From positions 1 through 64,000 of the forward strand of contig CASFID010000048.1 in the NCBI GenBank assembly GCA_949294665.1: a stretch of DNA of 64,000 nucleotides. Reading direction: 5' to 3'. Under the pieces are notes generated by a model that saw only the letters and a program-made list of their open reading frames with translations, ran no database searches and was not told the DNA's origin. Every line of letters starts with the position of its first letter. Position 1 is the stretch's first letter. This DNA is from an uncultured Eubacteriales bacterium (GTDB lineage: Bacteria; Bacillota; Clostridia; Lachnospirales; Lachnospiraceae). Positions 9,531-17,169 of the stretch are shown one piece after another. A program made the position numbers and the translations under genes.

Positions 9531-12260
9531 ATGAAAATATATGATTTAAAGACAGAGTATAGGAATAATCCAATCGGTTTGGATATTTCTGTTCCGCGTT
9601 TTTCATGGAAGATGAGAACAGATGAAAAGAATACGGTTCAAAGTATTTATCGAATTGAGGTAAATACCGATAAGAAAAATGTATGGGACTCTGGTATGAG
9701 AGAAAGCAGTGACTCTGTATTGGTCCCATATGAAGGCGAGACATTATGTAACGAGACTCTTTATAACGTAAAAGTAACAGTATGGGATAATTATGGGCGG
9801 GCGGATAGTGCTGAAGCGACTTTCGAAACGGGAATTTTTGATCCGAAAATTTTCCGTGCACAGATGATCACGCATGATTTTGAAAATGAAGAGACAGCTA
9901 CTCCGATTTTTTATAAGAATATCATCCTTAAAGGGAAAGTAAAACGAGCCAGACTTTATGCTACGGCACAAGGCGTTTATGAGTTCGCAGTAAACGGTAT
10001 CAAAATAGGGAAAGATCGGATGACACCGGGATGGACCAGCTATGCTAACCGTCTTCAGTATCAGATTTATGACGTGACAAAGCAGTTAAAAAATGGAGAT
10101 AATTTATTGGAAATGACAGTCGGAAATGGCTGGTATAAAGGATGTCTTGGTTTCATGTGTATTCCGAATAATTATGGTGACCGTGTAGGGGCATTTGCAG
10201 AACTACATATTACATATGAGGACGATACAGATGAAGTAATATGTACAGATGAAAGCTGGTCTGTCCGCACAGGAGAAATTCGTTATAGCGAGATTTATAT
10301 GGGTGAGACTATTGATACAAATAATCCCCAAATTCAGGAGGGCAGTGTTTGTGTTCGAGAATTTGAGAAAAGTATTCTGAGAGCACAAGAGAATGAGACT
10401 GTTCAGATTACAGAGCGGGTTCCGGCTAAACAGTTGATTGTAACCCCGAAAAATGAACATCTGGTGGATTTCGGGCAAAATTTGACGGGACTTGTAGAAG
10501 TGAGGATTAGAGGCAAAAAAGGGCAGAAAATTACTGTTCGTCATGCAGAAACTTTGGATAAAGATGGAAATTTCTATCCGGATACATTACGGCAGGCAAA
10601 ATCTGTTGACACCTATATTTGTAATGGCGAGGACCAAACATTTCTTCCGCATTTTACATTTCATGGCTTTCGATATATCTGCGTAGAAGGCATAGATGAG
10701 ATGAAACTGGAAATGTTCACCGCTTGTGTAATGCATTCGAATATGGAAACTATCGGCTCATTTCAGACGTCTAATAAAAAAATCAATCAGTTACAGAGTA
10801 ACATTTCATGGGGAATGAGAAGTAATTTCCTTGATATCCCGACAGATTGTCCGCAACGTGATGAACGGCTCGGATGGACAGGGGATGCACAGGTTTTTTC
10901 ATGGACGGCAGCATATAATCGAAACACAGCACTATTTTTTGCTAAGTGGATGCGAGATGTAGCAGCAGAGTCCTCTCTCGAAAAAGGTGTGCCGCATGTA
11001 GTTCCAGATCTTCTCGGCCAATACAGTTCCTCTGCTTGGAGCGATGCAGCTGTTATTATACCGTGGGTTGTATATCAAACTTATGGAGATAAGCGAATAC
11101 TTGAAGAAAATTGGAAATGTATGCATGAATGGGTAGATTATATAACAAATCACTGTGAAGAGAATGGATCGTGGATGACTGGCTTCCAGTATGGAGACTG
11201 GCTTGCGCTTGATAAAGAGGAAAGTTCTGATCGCACTGGCGCGACAGACAAATATATGATAGCAAATGCTTATTATCTTTATGTAACGGATTTAGTAAAG
11301 CAGACAGCGGAAGTCTTAGGATTGTCTGCTGAGGCTGAAAAATATTCAAAATTGTATGAAATAACACTGGCTGCGTTTCAAAAAGAATATTATACGGAAA
11401 CTGGCAGAATTGTCAGTGAGACACAGACCGGTTGCATTCTTGCCCTCTATTTTAATCTGGCACGGGAACAAGACAGACAGCGGATTTTGCATACGTTACT
11501 TACGAATATTGAAAACCACAAGAATCATTTGTCTACTGGCTTTGTGGGAACGCCTTATATTTGTCATGTCCTTTCAGAGAATGGTGCACATGATATGGCT
11601 GCTACACTTCTTATGCGAGAAGATTACCCGTCATGGTTATATGCGGTTAACAGGGGGGCAACGACAATATGGGAGAGGTGGAATTCTATAAAACCAGATG
11701 GTACTTTTGATGAGTCTGGTATGAATTCATTAAATCATTATGCCTATGGTTCCATTGGCGACTGGATGTATCGCAAAGTGGCTGGCATTAGTCAATTAGA
11801 GCCGGGGTATAAGAAAATTCTGATCAAGCCGATGTTTGTCAAAAGGATTGAACATGCAGAGGGAACACTTGAGTCACCTTATGGAAAGATTGTTAGCGGA
11901 TATAGCTGCAAGGGTGGAAAAATTCACATTCATGTGGAAATTCCGGCCAATACAACAGCAGTAATTATTCTGCCGGAGAAAGAAGGAAAACTAGAAGTTG
12001 GCTCTGGAGTCTATGATTATGAATATGGTACTAAAACCAGTCTGAAAGCTTTGCGATTCAGCATGGAGAGTACACTTGCGGAAATTATGGCACAACCGTT
12101 GGCAATACAGATGTTTGAACAGCTTGCACCGGGAATGATGGATGGTCCTATGATTCAGATGGCTATGCAGATGACATTAGCAGAAATGTTAGGTGCGGCA
12201 CCGGATGCAAGACCGATGTTTGAGGCAGTTGTGAATGCACTTAATGCACAGGATGAGTGA
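9531..12260 (+). CDS. GH78 family alpha-L-rhamnosidase
   Basis: This 909-residue protein matches the bacterial alpha-L-rhamnosidase layout: an N-terminal beta domain, further beta-sandwich domains to about residue 420, an (alpha/alpha)6 barrel at about 425-770, and a C-terminal beta domain. The hallmark DCPQRDERLGWTGDAQ stretch, with the catalytic acid glutamate in DER, lies near residue 440. Known family members cleave terminal alpha-L-rhamnose from flavonoid rutinosides, saponins or pectin side chains. No signal peptide is seen, implying cytoplasmic action on imported glycosides. The last 60 residues, from TLAEI at about 848, form a Met-rich helical tail like those of the two GH3 enzymes. 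A clear GGAGA site precedes the ATG. It is probably in one unit with the GH3 at 7166 (82-base gap). Confidence 0.94.
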   Translation: MKIYDLKTEYRNNPIGLDISVPRFSWKMRTDEKNTVQSIYRIEVNTDKKNVWDSGMRESSDSVLVPYEGETLCNETLYNVKVTVWDNYGRADSAEATFETGIFDPKIFRAQMITHDFENEETATPIFYKNIILKGKVKRARLYATAQGVYEFAVNGIKIGKDRMTPGWTSYANRLQYQIYDVTKQLKNGDNLLEMTVGNGWYKGCLGFMCIPNNYGDRVGAFAELHITYEDDTDEVICTDESWSVRTGEIRYSEIYMGETIDTNNPQIQEGSVCVREFEKSILRAQENETVQITERVPAKQLIVTPKNEHLVDFGQNLTGLVEVRIRGKKGQKITVRHAETLDKDGNFYPDTLRQAKSVDTYICNGEDQTFLPHFTFHGFRYICVEGIDEMKLEMFTACVMHSNMETIGSFQTSNKKINQLQSNISWGMRSNFLDIPTDCPQRDERLGWTGDAQVFSWTAAYNRNTALFFAKWMRDVAAESSLEKGVPHVVPDLLGQYSSSAWSDAAVIIPWVVYQTYGDKRILEENWKCMHEWVDYITNHCEENGSWMTGFQYGDWLALDKEESSDRTGATDKYMIANAYYLYVTDLVKQTAEVLGLSAEAEKYSKLYEITLAAFQKEYYTETGRIVSETQTGCILALYFNLAREQDRQRILHTLLTNIENHKNHLSTGFVGTPYICHVLSENGAHDMAATLLMREDYPSWLYAVNRGATTIWERWNSIKPDGTFDESGMNSLNHYAYGSIGDWMYRKVAGISQLEPGYKKILIKPMFVKRIEHAEGTLESPYGKIVSGYSCKGGKIHIHVEIPANTTAVIILPEKEGKLEVGSGVYDYEYGTKTSLKALRFSMESTLAEIMAQPLAIQMFEQLAPGMMDGPMIQMAMQMTLAEMLGAAPDARPMFEAVVNALNAQDE

Positions 12261-12939
12261 AATCTTAGGATGCTCAATTAGTTTTTAGTGAGGTATATGT
12301 AGAATTTAACTATATATTACAAGATTATAATCAAAACGATTTAACTTATGGCTGCTCGCAAAATTTAATTTCAGAGTTATTGTAATATGCAATGACGCTA
12401 AAGATAATAAATATTCGTCTAAACCAAAGGTGGGGTGGCGTTAAGTCACCCTCCAAATGCAAATTGGCAGATGATGGCGCACTATCCAACTTATGTATAT
12501 ATGTCTTTATGGTTATATATAGGATAATGTAGCTTCCAACATATAAAAAAACGATTGTTTTGGCGGAAGTGTTTTGTGGTGTGCATTTCCCTCTAACAGA
12601 GTTTTGCTGGGAGGGATTTTTTATGCGCTGGAGTATTTTACACAGCGGGCTGCTGATCAAAAGCGGCGATTATTGATCTTACGGAAAACCTAAAGAACAA
12701 CCTTATTTTTCCGTATGGATCAGTCTGAAAGAAAACAGAATATTTTTTGGCTTTCATATTGAACCACCAAGACATGATATATATGACCTAAAAAGAAACA
12801 TATCTTTTTTTCGGCAGGCAAAGCCGGAGATGGGATATGTTTTTTTAGTTGAGCAGGAGAGAAGAGCCTGTCATAAATGCAGAAGTCCGCCGGGCGGTCT
12901 GGAACTCATTGAATTTCAGATCGAACGGAGGATAAATGC
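12261..12939. other. AT-rich gap at the left end of an integrative-element remnant
   Basis: About 680 bases hold no convincing gene. Reading frames are short, interrupted and lack ribosome binding sites. The gap contains a GC-rich imperfect hairpin at about 12424-12452 and one copy of a 10-base direct repeat, TGCTCGCAAA, at 12353-12362. The 3' half, from about 12600, has the look of decayed conjugative-element sequence leading to the sigma-like gene. No insertion-sequence ends could be recognised. Confidence 0.45.
12353..12362 (+). repeat. Candidate left attachment half-site (10-bp direct repeat)
   Basis: TGCTCGCAAA here is repeated exactly at 15411-15420. The two copies flank the sigma-like, mazF and integrase-remnant genes, and the right copy lies between the integrase terminator and tRNA-Ala. 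That position fits an attachment core, but a 10-base match in about 3 kb could be chance. Confidence 0.3.
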
Positions 12940-13410
12940 ATGGATGATAAACGTCCAAAAAGAAGAAAAGATAAAGATAACCCATATACACTGAACTGTC
13001 GGGATGGCAGATACTACATAACATTTAAGGACGGACAGTCAGTGGATCAGTGTATAGAGATTAGTGAAGAAATGTTTCAAGTGTTTGATCGTTTTGAGCT
13101 AGATGATTTACGACATATACACGTTGTAGAACGGCATATGGAGCATTCGGTAGTATACGAGAAAACATTGTATAAAAGATTAGGCAGATATGAAGAAAGC
13201 GCAGAGGACGAAGTAATCTGGAGACTTACAGTGCGTGAACTTTATTCTGCCATTTCTTTATTGCCGGAAGCAGAAAAAAGGAGGCTTGTATTCAAGTATT
13301 TTGCAGGAATGACTTATAAGAAAATAGCGGAGATTGAGCAGACATCCATTTCTTCTGTAGTAAGGTCTATCTCGGCTGCCAAGAAAAAAATTAAAAAAAT
13401 TTTGGAATAA
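12940..13410 (+). CDS. RNA polymerase sigma-70-like protein of a mobile element
   Basis: This 156-residue basic protein has a C-terminal sigma region 4-like helix-turn-helix at about residues 100-150 (LPEAEKRRLVFKYFAGMTYKKIAEIEQTS, then SVVRSISAAKKKIKKIL). The N-terminal half lacks recognisable sigma region 2. Proteins of this kind are common accessory genes near the integrase end of Firmicute conjugative transposons, such as the orf7-type regulator of Tn916-like elements. It is followed by a non-coding stretch, mazF and a broken integrase, so it is probably a relic of such an element. It may no longer have a function here. Confidence 0.7.
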   Translation: MDDKRPKRRKDKDNPYTLNCRDGRYYITFKDGQSVDQCIEISEEMFQVFDRFELDDLRHIHVVERHMEHSVVYEKTLYKRLGRYEESAEDEVIWRLTVRELYSAISLLPEAEKRRLVFKYFAGMTYKKIAEIEQTSISSVVRSISAAKKKIKKILE

Positions 13411-13940
13411 GCCGGAAAAAACAGGCTCTGAATGGGGAACACATGAGAGAGTAATTCTTTCAACTGTTTCCCCGCTAAAGGGAACGGGTATGCACCTTGA
13501 CAATTTCATACCCATTCATCAGGTACATTCCTGTTGCTATCGTGATGAGCGTAAGCCACGTTAGCCGGTACGCCATGATCCAAGTTACAGAACAGCGCAA
13601 TTCTCACATCTCCTATGGTTAAAATGATTGACGGCTGTATGTCACTTCCGGGGAGCGGTAACTGCCGGGCTATAACTGTCGGTATGCTGCTGGTAGGGCG
13701 ATAACAGGCAACAGGCATAATGATACTCCTGTCCGGTCATAAAGTCGAGTGCATAAAATAGAGGTGCACCGCAACAAGTGAGGGCAGTTCCGGGTGATCC
13801 CCGGAAGGAACCTTGATTCCGTGGAGCTGGCAAGCAGACAGCCGCCTGATGACTTCCCTGTGCCAATTGCGGCACGAAAGAGCCGGGGTGTCGAGGACAA
13901 ATAGGCAGAATACTTACTCGTTTTAGAGGGAGACATATAT
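13411..13940. other. Gap between the sigma-like gene and mazF
   Basis: About 530 bases with no gene I can support. Three mutually overlapping minus-strand frames (up to 101 codons) run through it, but none has a ribosome binding site or a recognisable domain. Two small hairpins are visible: a GTTTCCC/GGGAAC pair at about 13464-13486 and GGGTATG (13486-13492) / CATACCC (13507-13513). It probably derives from the same mobile element. Confidence 0.4.
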
Positions 13941-14252
13941 ATGCCAAAGCAAATATACAGAGGTGAGATGTATTACGCGGACTTAAGTCCCGTAATCGGA
14001 TCAGAGCAGGGCGGAAAACGCCCTGTTCTGATTATACAGAACAATATCGGCAATCTTTACAGTCCCACAGTGATTGTAGCAGCCATAACGGGAAAAGTAA
14101 GGCGAAAAGCAAAGTTACCCACACATTACATAGTAAACGGTTACGACGGGCTTGGGGAAGAGTCGATTATTTTGTTAGAACAGATACGGACGATTGATAA
14201 AAGGCGGCTGAAGAAATATATTACAAAGATAAAGTCAGAGCCTGCTGTGTGA
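13941..14252 (+). CDS. mazF: PemK/MazF family toxin (endoribonuclease)
   Basis: This 103-residue protein matches the MazF/PemK fold along its length: [11 protein letters not shown] near the N-terminus, the [15 protein letters not shown] core with the conserved Arg, a VIVAAITGK strand, and the C-terminal [11 protein letters not shown] helix. Family members cut single-stranded mRNA at short sequences. A GAGGGAGA site precedes the ATG. No MazE-like antitoxin is seen upstream or downstream; the preceding 530 bases have no plausible gene. Solo mazF genes occur in Firmicute integrative elements, so it may be tamed by a distant antitoxin, or it may be an inactive relic. The start codons and key residues look intact. 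Confidence 0.88.
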   Translation: MPKQIYRGEMYYADLSPVIGSEQGGKRPVLIIQNNIGNLYSPTVIVAAITGKVRRKAKLPTHYIVNGYDGLGEESIILLEQIRTIDKRRLKKYITKIKSEPAV

Positions 14253-14270
14253 TCCATAGCGGGCTTTTAT
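14239..14270 (+). terminator. Intrinsic terminator after mazF
   Basis: AGCCTGCT (14239-14246) pairs with AGCGGGCT (14258-14265), eight base pairs with one G-T, followed by TTTTAT. The stem begins inside the last mazF codons, so mazF and the integrase are probably separate units. Confidence 0.6.
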
Positions 14271-14271
14271 A

Positions 14272-15353
14272 ATGATAAGGATGGAATGTAATATGACAGA
14301 TATGAACCTAAACGCAGTTTTGCGCGATGCGTTGGAGAATGAGATAATCAATTTGGCATATATACAGGAACAAGTAGAAGAAATGCAGAAAAACGAGATA
14401 CTATCACACCATCCTTATAAAATATGGGAGGGAAAAGATGGAAAATGGTACACATACTTACCAGATAAGGAAAGGGGGAGAGTGCTTAAGAAGAGAAGTA
14501 CAGAGCAGGGAATCAAACAAGTTGTTATTGATTACTGGAAAGATAAACTGGATAATCCAACTGTGGAAGAAGTCTTTACAGAATGGAATGACCGGAAACT
14601 GGAGCTGAAGAAAATTTCCGAAGCTACTCACCTGAGAAACAGACAGATCTACAAAAGACATTTCGATGAGTTTGGGCAGAGAAAGATCAAATCGATTACT
14701 CCGGAAGAAATGGAAGAATTTCTGGAAGAGCAGATCCCGGAGCATAATCTGAAAGCGAAGGCATTTTCCAATCTAAAGACTGTAACCAGAGGAATGCTGA
14801 AACGCGCAAAAAAACGAAAACTGATTTCTTTTAATGTGACGGAGATTTTTAATGATCTGGATGTATCTGATAAAGATTTCGCTCTTACTATTATAAATAT
14901 GGAAGAGGAAGTTTTCGATGAATCGGAAATGCCGGAAGTTATCAGGACGCATCTGGAAAATATGTGTATGATATCAAAGAATACCCTAAAACACCGGCAG
15001 GAGTTCGATCCGCAGTTGTTCCCCCGCATTGCATATGGATTGTAAAAGAAATTAGAAAACTGAATCCATTCGGAAAATTTGTTTTTGAACAAAATGGCAC
15101 AAGGATCAAAACTTATTCTTTCCGGCGAAAACTCTACAGGATATGTAATAACATTAAAATCACAAAAAAATCTCCCCATAAAGTAAGAAAAACATATGCA
15201 AGTATTCTGTTGGATAACCAGATCCTGGATAAAAATATAATCGAACTTATGGGGCATACAGATATTACCTGTACAAAGGAATTTTACAGCAGAGACCGCA
15301 GATCAAACGAAAAAAGGCGGAACTGCTGGATACAATCCCAGAGTTCCGCATAG
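14272..15353 (+). pseudogene. Tyrosine recombinase/integrase, broken by an internal deletion
   Basis: The first frame (14272-15045) encodes an AP2-like arm region and the SAM-like core-binding domain of a Tn916-type tyrosine integrase. It then runs into unrelated frame at about 14962. A second frame, shifted by two bases and readable from about 14964 to 15353, gives the C-terminal catalytic half: HKVRKTY (the His-x-x-Arg box), MGHTD and the nucleophile tyrosine in EFYSRD. The segment between, including the first catalytic arginine box (usually G-x-R-x-GE), is absent. Roughly 60 codons seem to have been lost in one deletion at about 14962, which also caused the frameshift. Neither piece can be an active recombinase. 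The element it served is therefore probably fixed next to the tRNA genes. Confidence 0.88.
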
Positions 15354-15390
15354 GAATCATGTAATCGAACATATGTCTGATTCCCTTTTT
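15353..15390 (+). terminator. Intrinsic terminator of the integrase
   Basis: GGAATCA (15353-15359) pairs with TGATTCC (15378-15384), and a run of T follows at 15386-15390. The stem starts at the stop codon of the integrase remnant. Confidence 0.65.
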
Positions 15391-15410
15391 GATTGCCTTA
15401 ATCATACGAG

Positions 15411-15420
15411 TGCTCGCAAA
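15411..15420 (+). repeat. Candidate right attachment half-site (10-bp direct repeat)
   Basis: Exact second copy of TGCTCGCAAA (first at 12353-12362). It lies 25 bases from the 3' end of tRNA-Ala and just past the integrase terminator, where an attachment core is expected. No longer shared sequence surrounds either copy, so support is weak. Confidence 0.3.
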
Positions 15421-15444
15421 GCCCGTAAAATCAAGGAATTTTAC

Positions 15445-15517
15445 TGGAGTATACGGGATTCGAACCCGTGGCCTCCACAATGCGAATGTGGCGCGCTCCC
15501 AACTGCGCTAATACCCC
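15445..15517 (-). tRNA. tRNA-Ala (anticodon CGC)
   Basis: A 73-nt cloverleaf on the minus strand. The acceptor GGGGTAT pairs with ATACTCC and has the G3-U70 wobble that marks alanine tRNAs. The D arm is GCGC/GCGC. The anticodon arm is CCACA/TGTGG around the loop TTCGCAT, giving anticodon CGC (codon GCG). The T arm is ACGGG/CCCGT around TTCGAAT. CCA is not encoded. It follows tRNA-Val and tmRNA on the same strand. Confidence 0.93.
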
Positions 15518-15559
15518 CTGTATTATGATTTCGGGAAGCCGAAAGACCGGCTTCCCTCA

Positions 15560-15632
15560 TGGAAACAACGGGGCTCGAACCCATGACCTCCCGCTAGTCA
15601 GGCGAGCGCTCTCCCAGCTGAGCTATGTTTCC
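15560..15632 (-). tRNA. tRNA-Val (anticodon GAC)
   Basis: A 73-nt cloverleaf on the minus strand. The acceptor GGAAACA pairs with TGTTTCC (with G-T allowance), the D arm is GCTC/GAGC, and the anticodon stem CTCGC/GCGGG encloses CTGACTA, giving anticodon GAC (codons GUC/GUU). The T arm ATGGG/CCCGT has the standard TTCGAGC loop. CCA is not encoded. Confidence 0.92.
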
Positions 15633-15675
15633 GTTTACAATAAACCGCGAAAGATTCCGTCGCTTCGCGGTCAAG

Positions 15676-16017
15676 TGGAGCTGGCGGGAATCGAACCCGC
15701 GTCCAAAAATCTGTCCCATGTACTTCTACTATCATAGTTCGTTCTTTTTCATTCCCTCTGCTGCACGGAAACGAACATCCTTGCAGGTTCAGTAGCTTCA
15801 TATTACGCCTGACGGCTCAAAGCTTTGCCGACATCGTTTCTCACATGTTTGATACCGGATTCCCGACGTGTGAGTGCATCAGGAGCGGCATGCAGCATTT
15901 AGGCTGCAGCTAATTCGTAATTATCGTTAGCGTTTAATTTTAAGTTTGCGATTTGACGCATCAGCCTGCGGATAGCTTCTCCATCTTCGAGATCCCTGTC
16001 GAAACCAGTACAACCCC
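15676..16017 (-). ncRNA. ssrA: Transfer-messenger RNA (tmRNA)
   Basis: This 342-nt gene encodes tmRNA, which rescues stalled ribosomes and tags their products for proteolysis. The tRNA-like ends are clear: 5' GGGGTTG (complement of 16011-16017) pairs with 3' CAGCTCC, including the G3-U70 alanine identity pair, and a T arm CGGG/CCCG encloses TTCGATT. The conserved 5' segment TGGTTTCGACAGGG follows. The tag-coding frame lies at 15899-15931 on the minus strand and reads ANDNYELAAA then TAA, ending in the usual hydrophobic Ala-rich degron. Four pseudoknots are expected but were not drawn. CCA is not fully encoded. It heads a unit with tRNA-Val and tRNA-Ala. Confidence 0.95.
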
Positions 16018-16069
16018 TGGTATAGTTCTATACAGCCTTCCGGCCGTCATCTGCTAACATCCACATATT

Positions 16070-16098
16070 ATAATAGTGCCCGAAACTGAAAAAGTCAA
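16070..16098 (-). promoter_or_regulatory. Promoter of ssrA and the two tRNA genes
   Basis: On the minus strand TTGACT (complement of 16093-16098) and TATTAT (complement of 16070-16075) are 17 bases apart. A 5' precursor of about 45 bases before the tmRNA would be removed by RNase P. Confidence 0.75.
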
Positions 16099-16269
16099 TC
16101 AAAAGTATTAAAAAATTTAACATTTCAAAACATATCCTTATGTGGATTTTTTAGAAAAGATATGTGATAATATGTTACATATAGCCAGCCATGTGTATGC
16201 GCCTGTTCTGTGTTCTGCAGAGGGCCTGGCGGGACAAGAGATAAAATGTACAGGAAAAGAGGAGAATAT

Positions 16270-17118
16270 ATGCCGACAACATACGCACACTACAAATTTG
16301 GAAAAGAAGTCATAAGCGCACTTCCACGTCCGCTCCAGAGTTCGATCGAGAACAACAGGGAACTTTTTGACATTGGATTGCACGGTCCTGATCTTCTTTT
16401 TTACTATAAAGCGCTGATAAAGAACCCGGTGAATTCCCAGGGATATGCTCTGCATGAAAGGATGGCGGATGAATTCTTCCAACACGCAGTAGAAGTGATT
16501 GGAAAGTCAGAGGATCCCGCGGCAGCCAGAGCGTATATTTACGGATTTATCTGTCATTTTGCACTTGACAGTGAATGCCATCCGTATATTGAGAAGATGA
16601 TACAGACAGGCGGGGTTACCCACTCTCAGATCGAGATGGAATTTGACAGGCTGCTCTTAAAAGAAGACTACATTAACCCCGTGCGCCACCTTTCTACACG
16701 GCATATCCATCCCAGCAGAAAGAATGCAGAAGTTATCGCGCCGTTTTTCAACGATATGACGCCGGAACTTGTAGAAAAGTCAATGAAGTCCATGATCTTT
16801 TTTCACAAGCTGCTCCTGGCTCCGGGAAAATACAAAAGAAAGATTCTCTTCGGATGTATGAAGATTGCGGGGCAGTATAAGGATAAGAAAGGGATGGTCA
16901 TGAGCCTGGAACCCGATCCTGCGTGCAGGGATTACTGTCAGCTTTTAAAACGTCTTTACGCCGGTGCGGTGCCGCTGGCAGCGGGGCTGATCATCCAGTA
17001 TCAGAAGGCGCTGTTCGAGGGGAAAGAACTCCCGGATCGTTTCCACCGGACATTCGGCGCGGGCGATAACTGGGAGAATCTCTGTCTGCAGAAGACGGTA
17101 TCAGACAGACAGAAGTAA
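16270..17118 (+). CDS. Zinc-dependent phospholipase C family protein
   Basis: This 282-residue protein resembles the zinc-dependent phospholipase C/S1-P1 nuclease-like family (PF00882). It starts MPTTYAHYKFG, with a conserved early His, and contains DIGLHGPDLLFYY, HERMADEFF, FICHFALDSECHPYI and several further His and Asp residues spaced like zinc ligands. No signal peptide is visible, which is common for the Lachnospiraceae members and leaves the true substrate unclear. The start at 16270 is preferred for its AGAGGAGA site; an upstream in-frame ATG at 16210 has none. It is followed 51 bases later by an MFS permease on the same strand and may share its mRNA. Confidence 0.82.
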   Translation: MPTTYAHYKFGKEVISALPRPLQSSIENNRELFDIGLHGPDLLFYYKALIKNPVNSQGYALHERMADEFFQHAVEVIGKSEDPAAARAYIYGFICHFALDSECHPYIEKMIQTGGVTHSQIEMEFDRLLLKEDYINPVRHLSTRHIHPSRKNAEVIAPFFNDMTPELVEKSMKSMIFFHKLLLAPGKYKRKILFGCMKIAGQYKDKKGMVMSLEPDPACRDYCQLLKRLYAGAVPLAAGLIIQYQKALFEGKELPDRFHRTFGAGDNWENLCLQKTVSDRQK

Positions 17119-17169
17119 CCGGGCAGCAGAACGGAAAATGAAATTTGAGTGATGAGAGGAGAAGAGGGT

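Noticed and set aside
12346-12660. A 104-codon minus-strand frame after the GH78 gene
   Set aside because: Low complexity, no ribosome binding site, no domain.
13506-13947. Overlapping minus-strand frames of 70, 88 and 101 codons between the sigma-like gene and mazF
   Set aside because: They overlap each other, lack ribosome binding sites, and show no motif I recognise. The 70-codon frame (13506-13718) is the least unlikely but not enough to call.
13979-13990. GGACTTAAGTCC inside mazF, identical to the nucleoside operator
   Set aside because: It codes for the conserved Asp-Leu-Ser-Pro stretch of MazF and is not near a promoter, so it is most likely chance. It is also a caution about the information content of the 12-mer.
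15276-15444. AAGGAATTTTAC repeated at 15276-15287 and 15433-15444
   Set aside because: One copy lies in the coding region for the integrase tyrosine and the other just before the tRNA-Ala end. As an attachment pair it would enclose only 157 bases, so it is probably chance.
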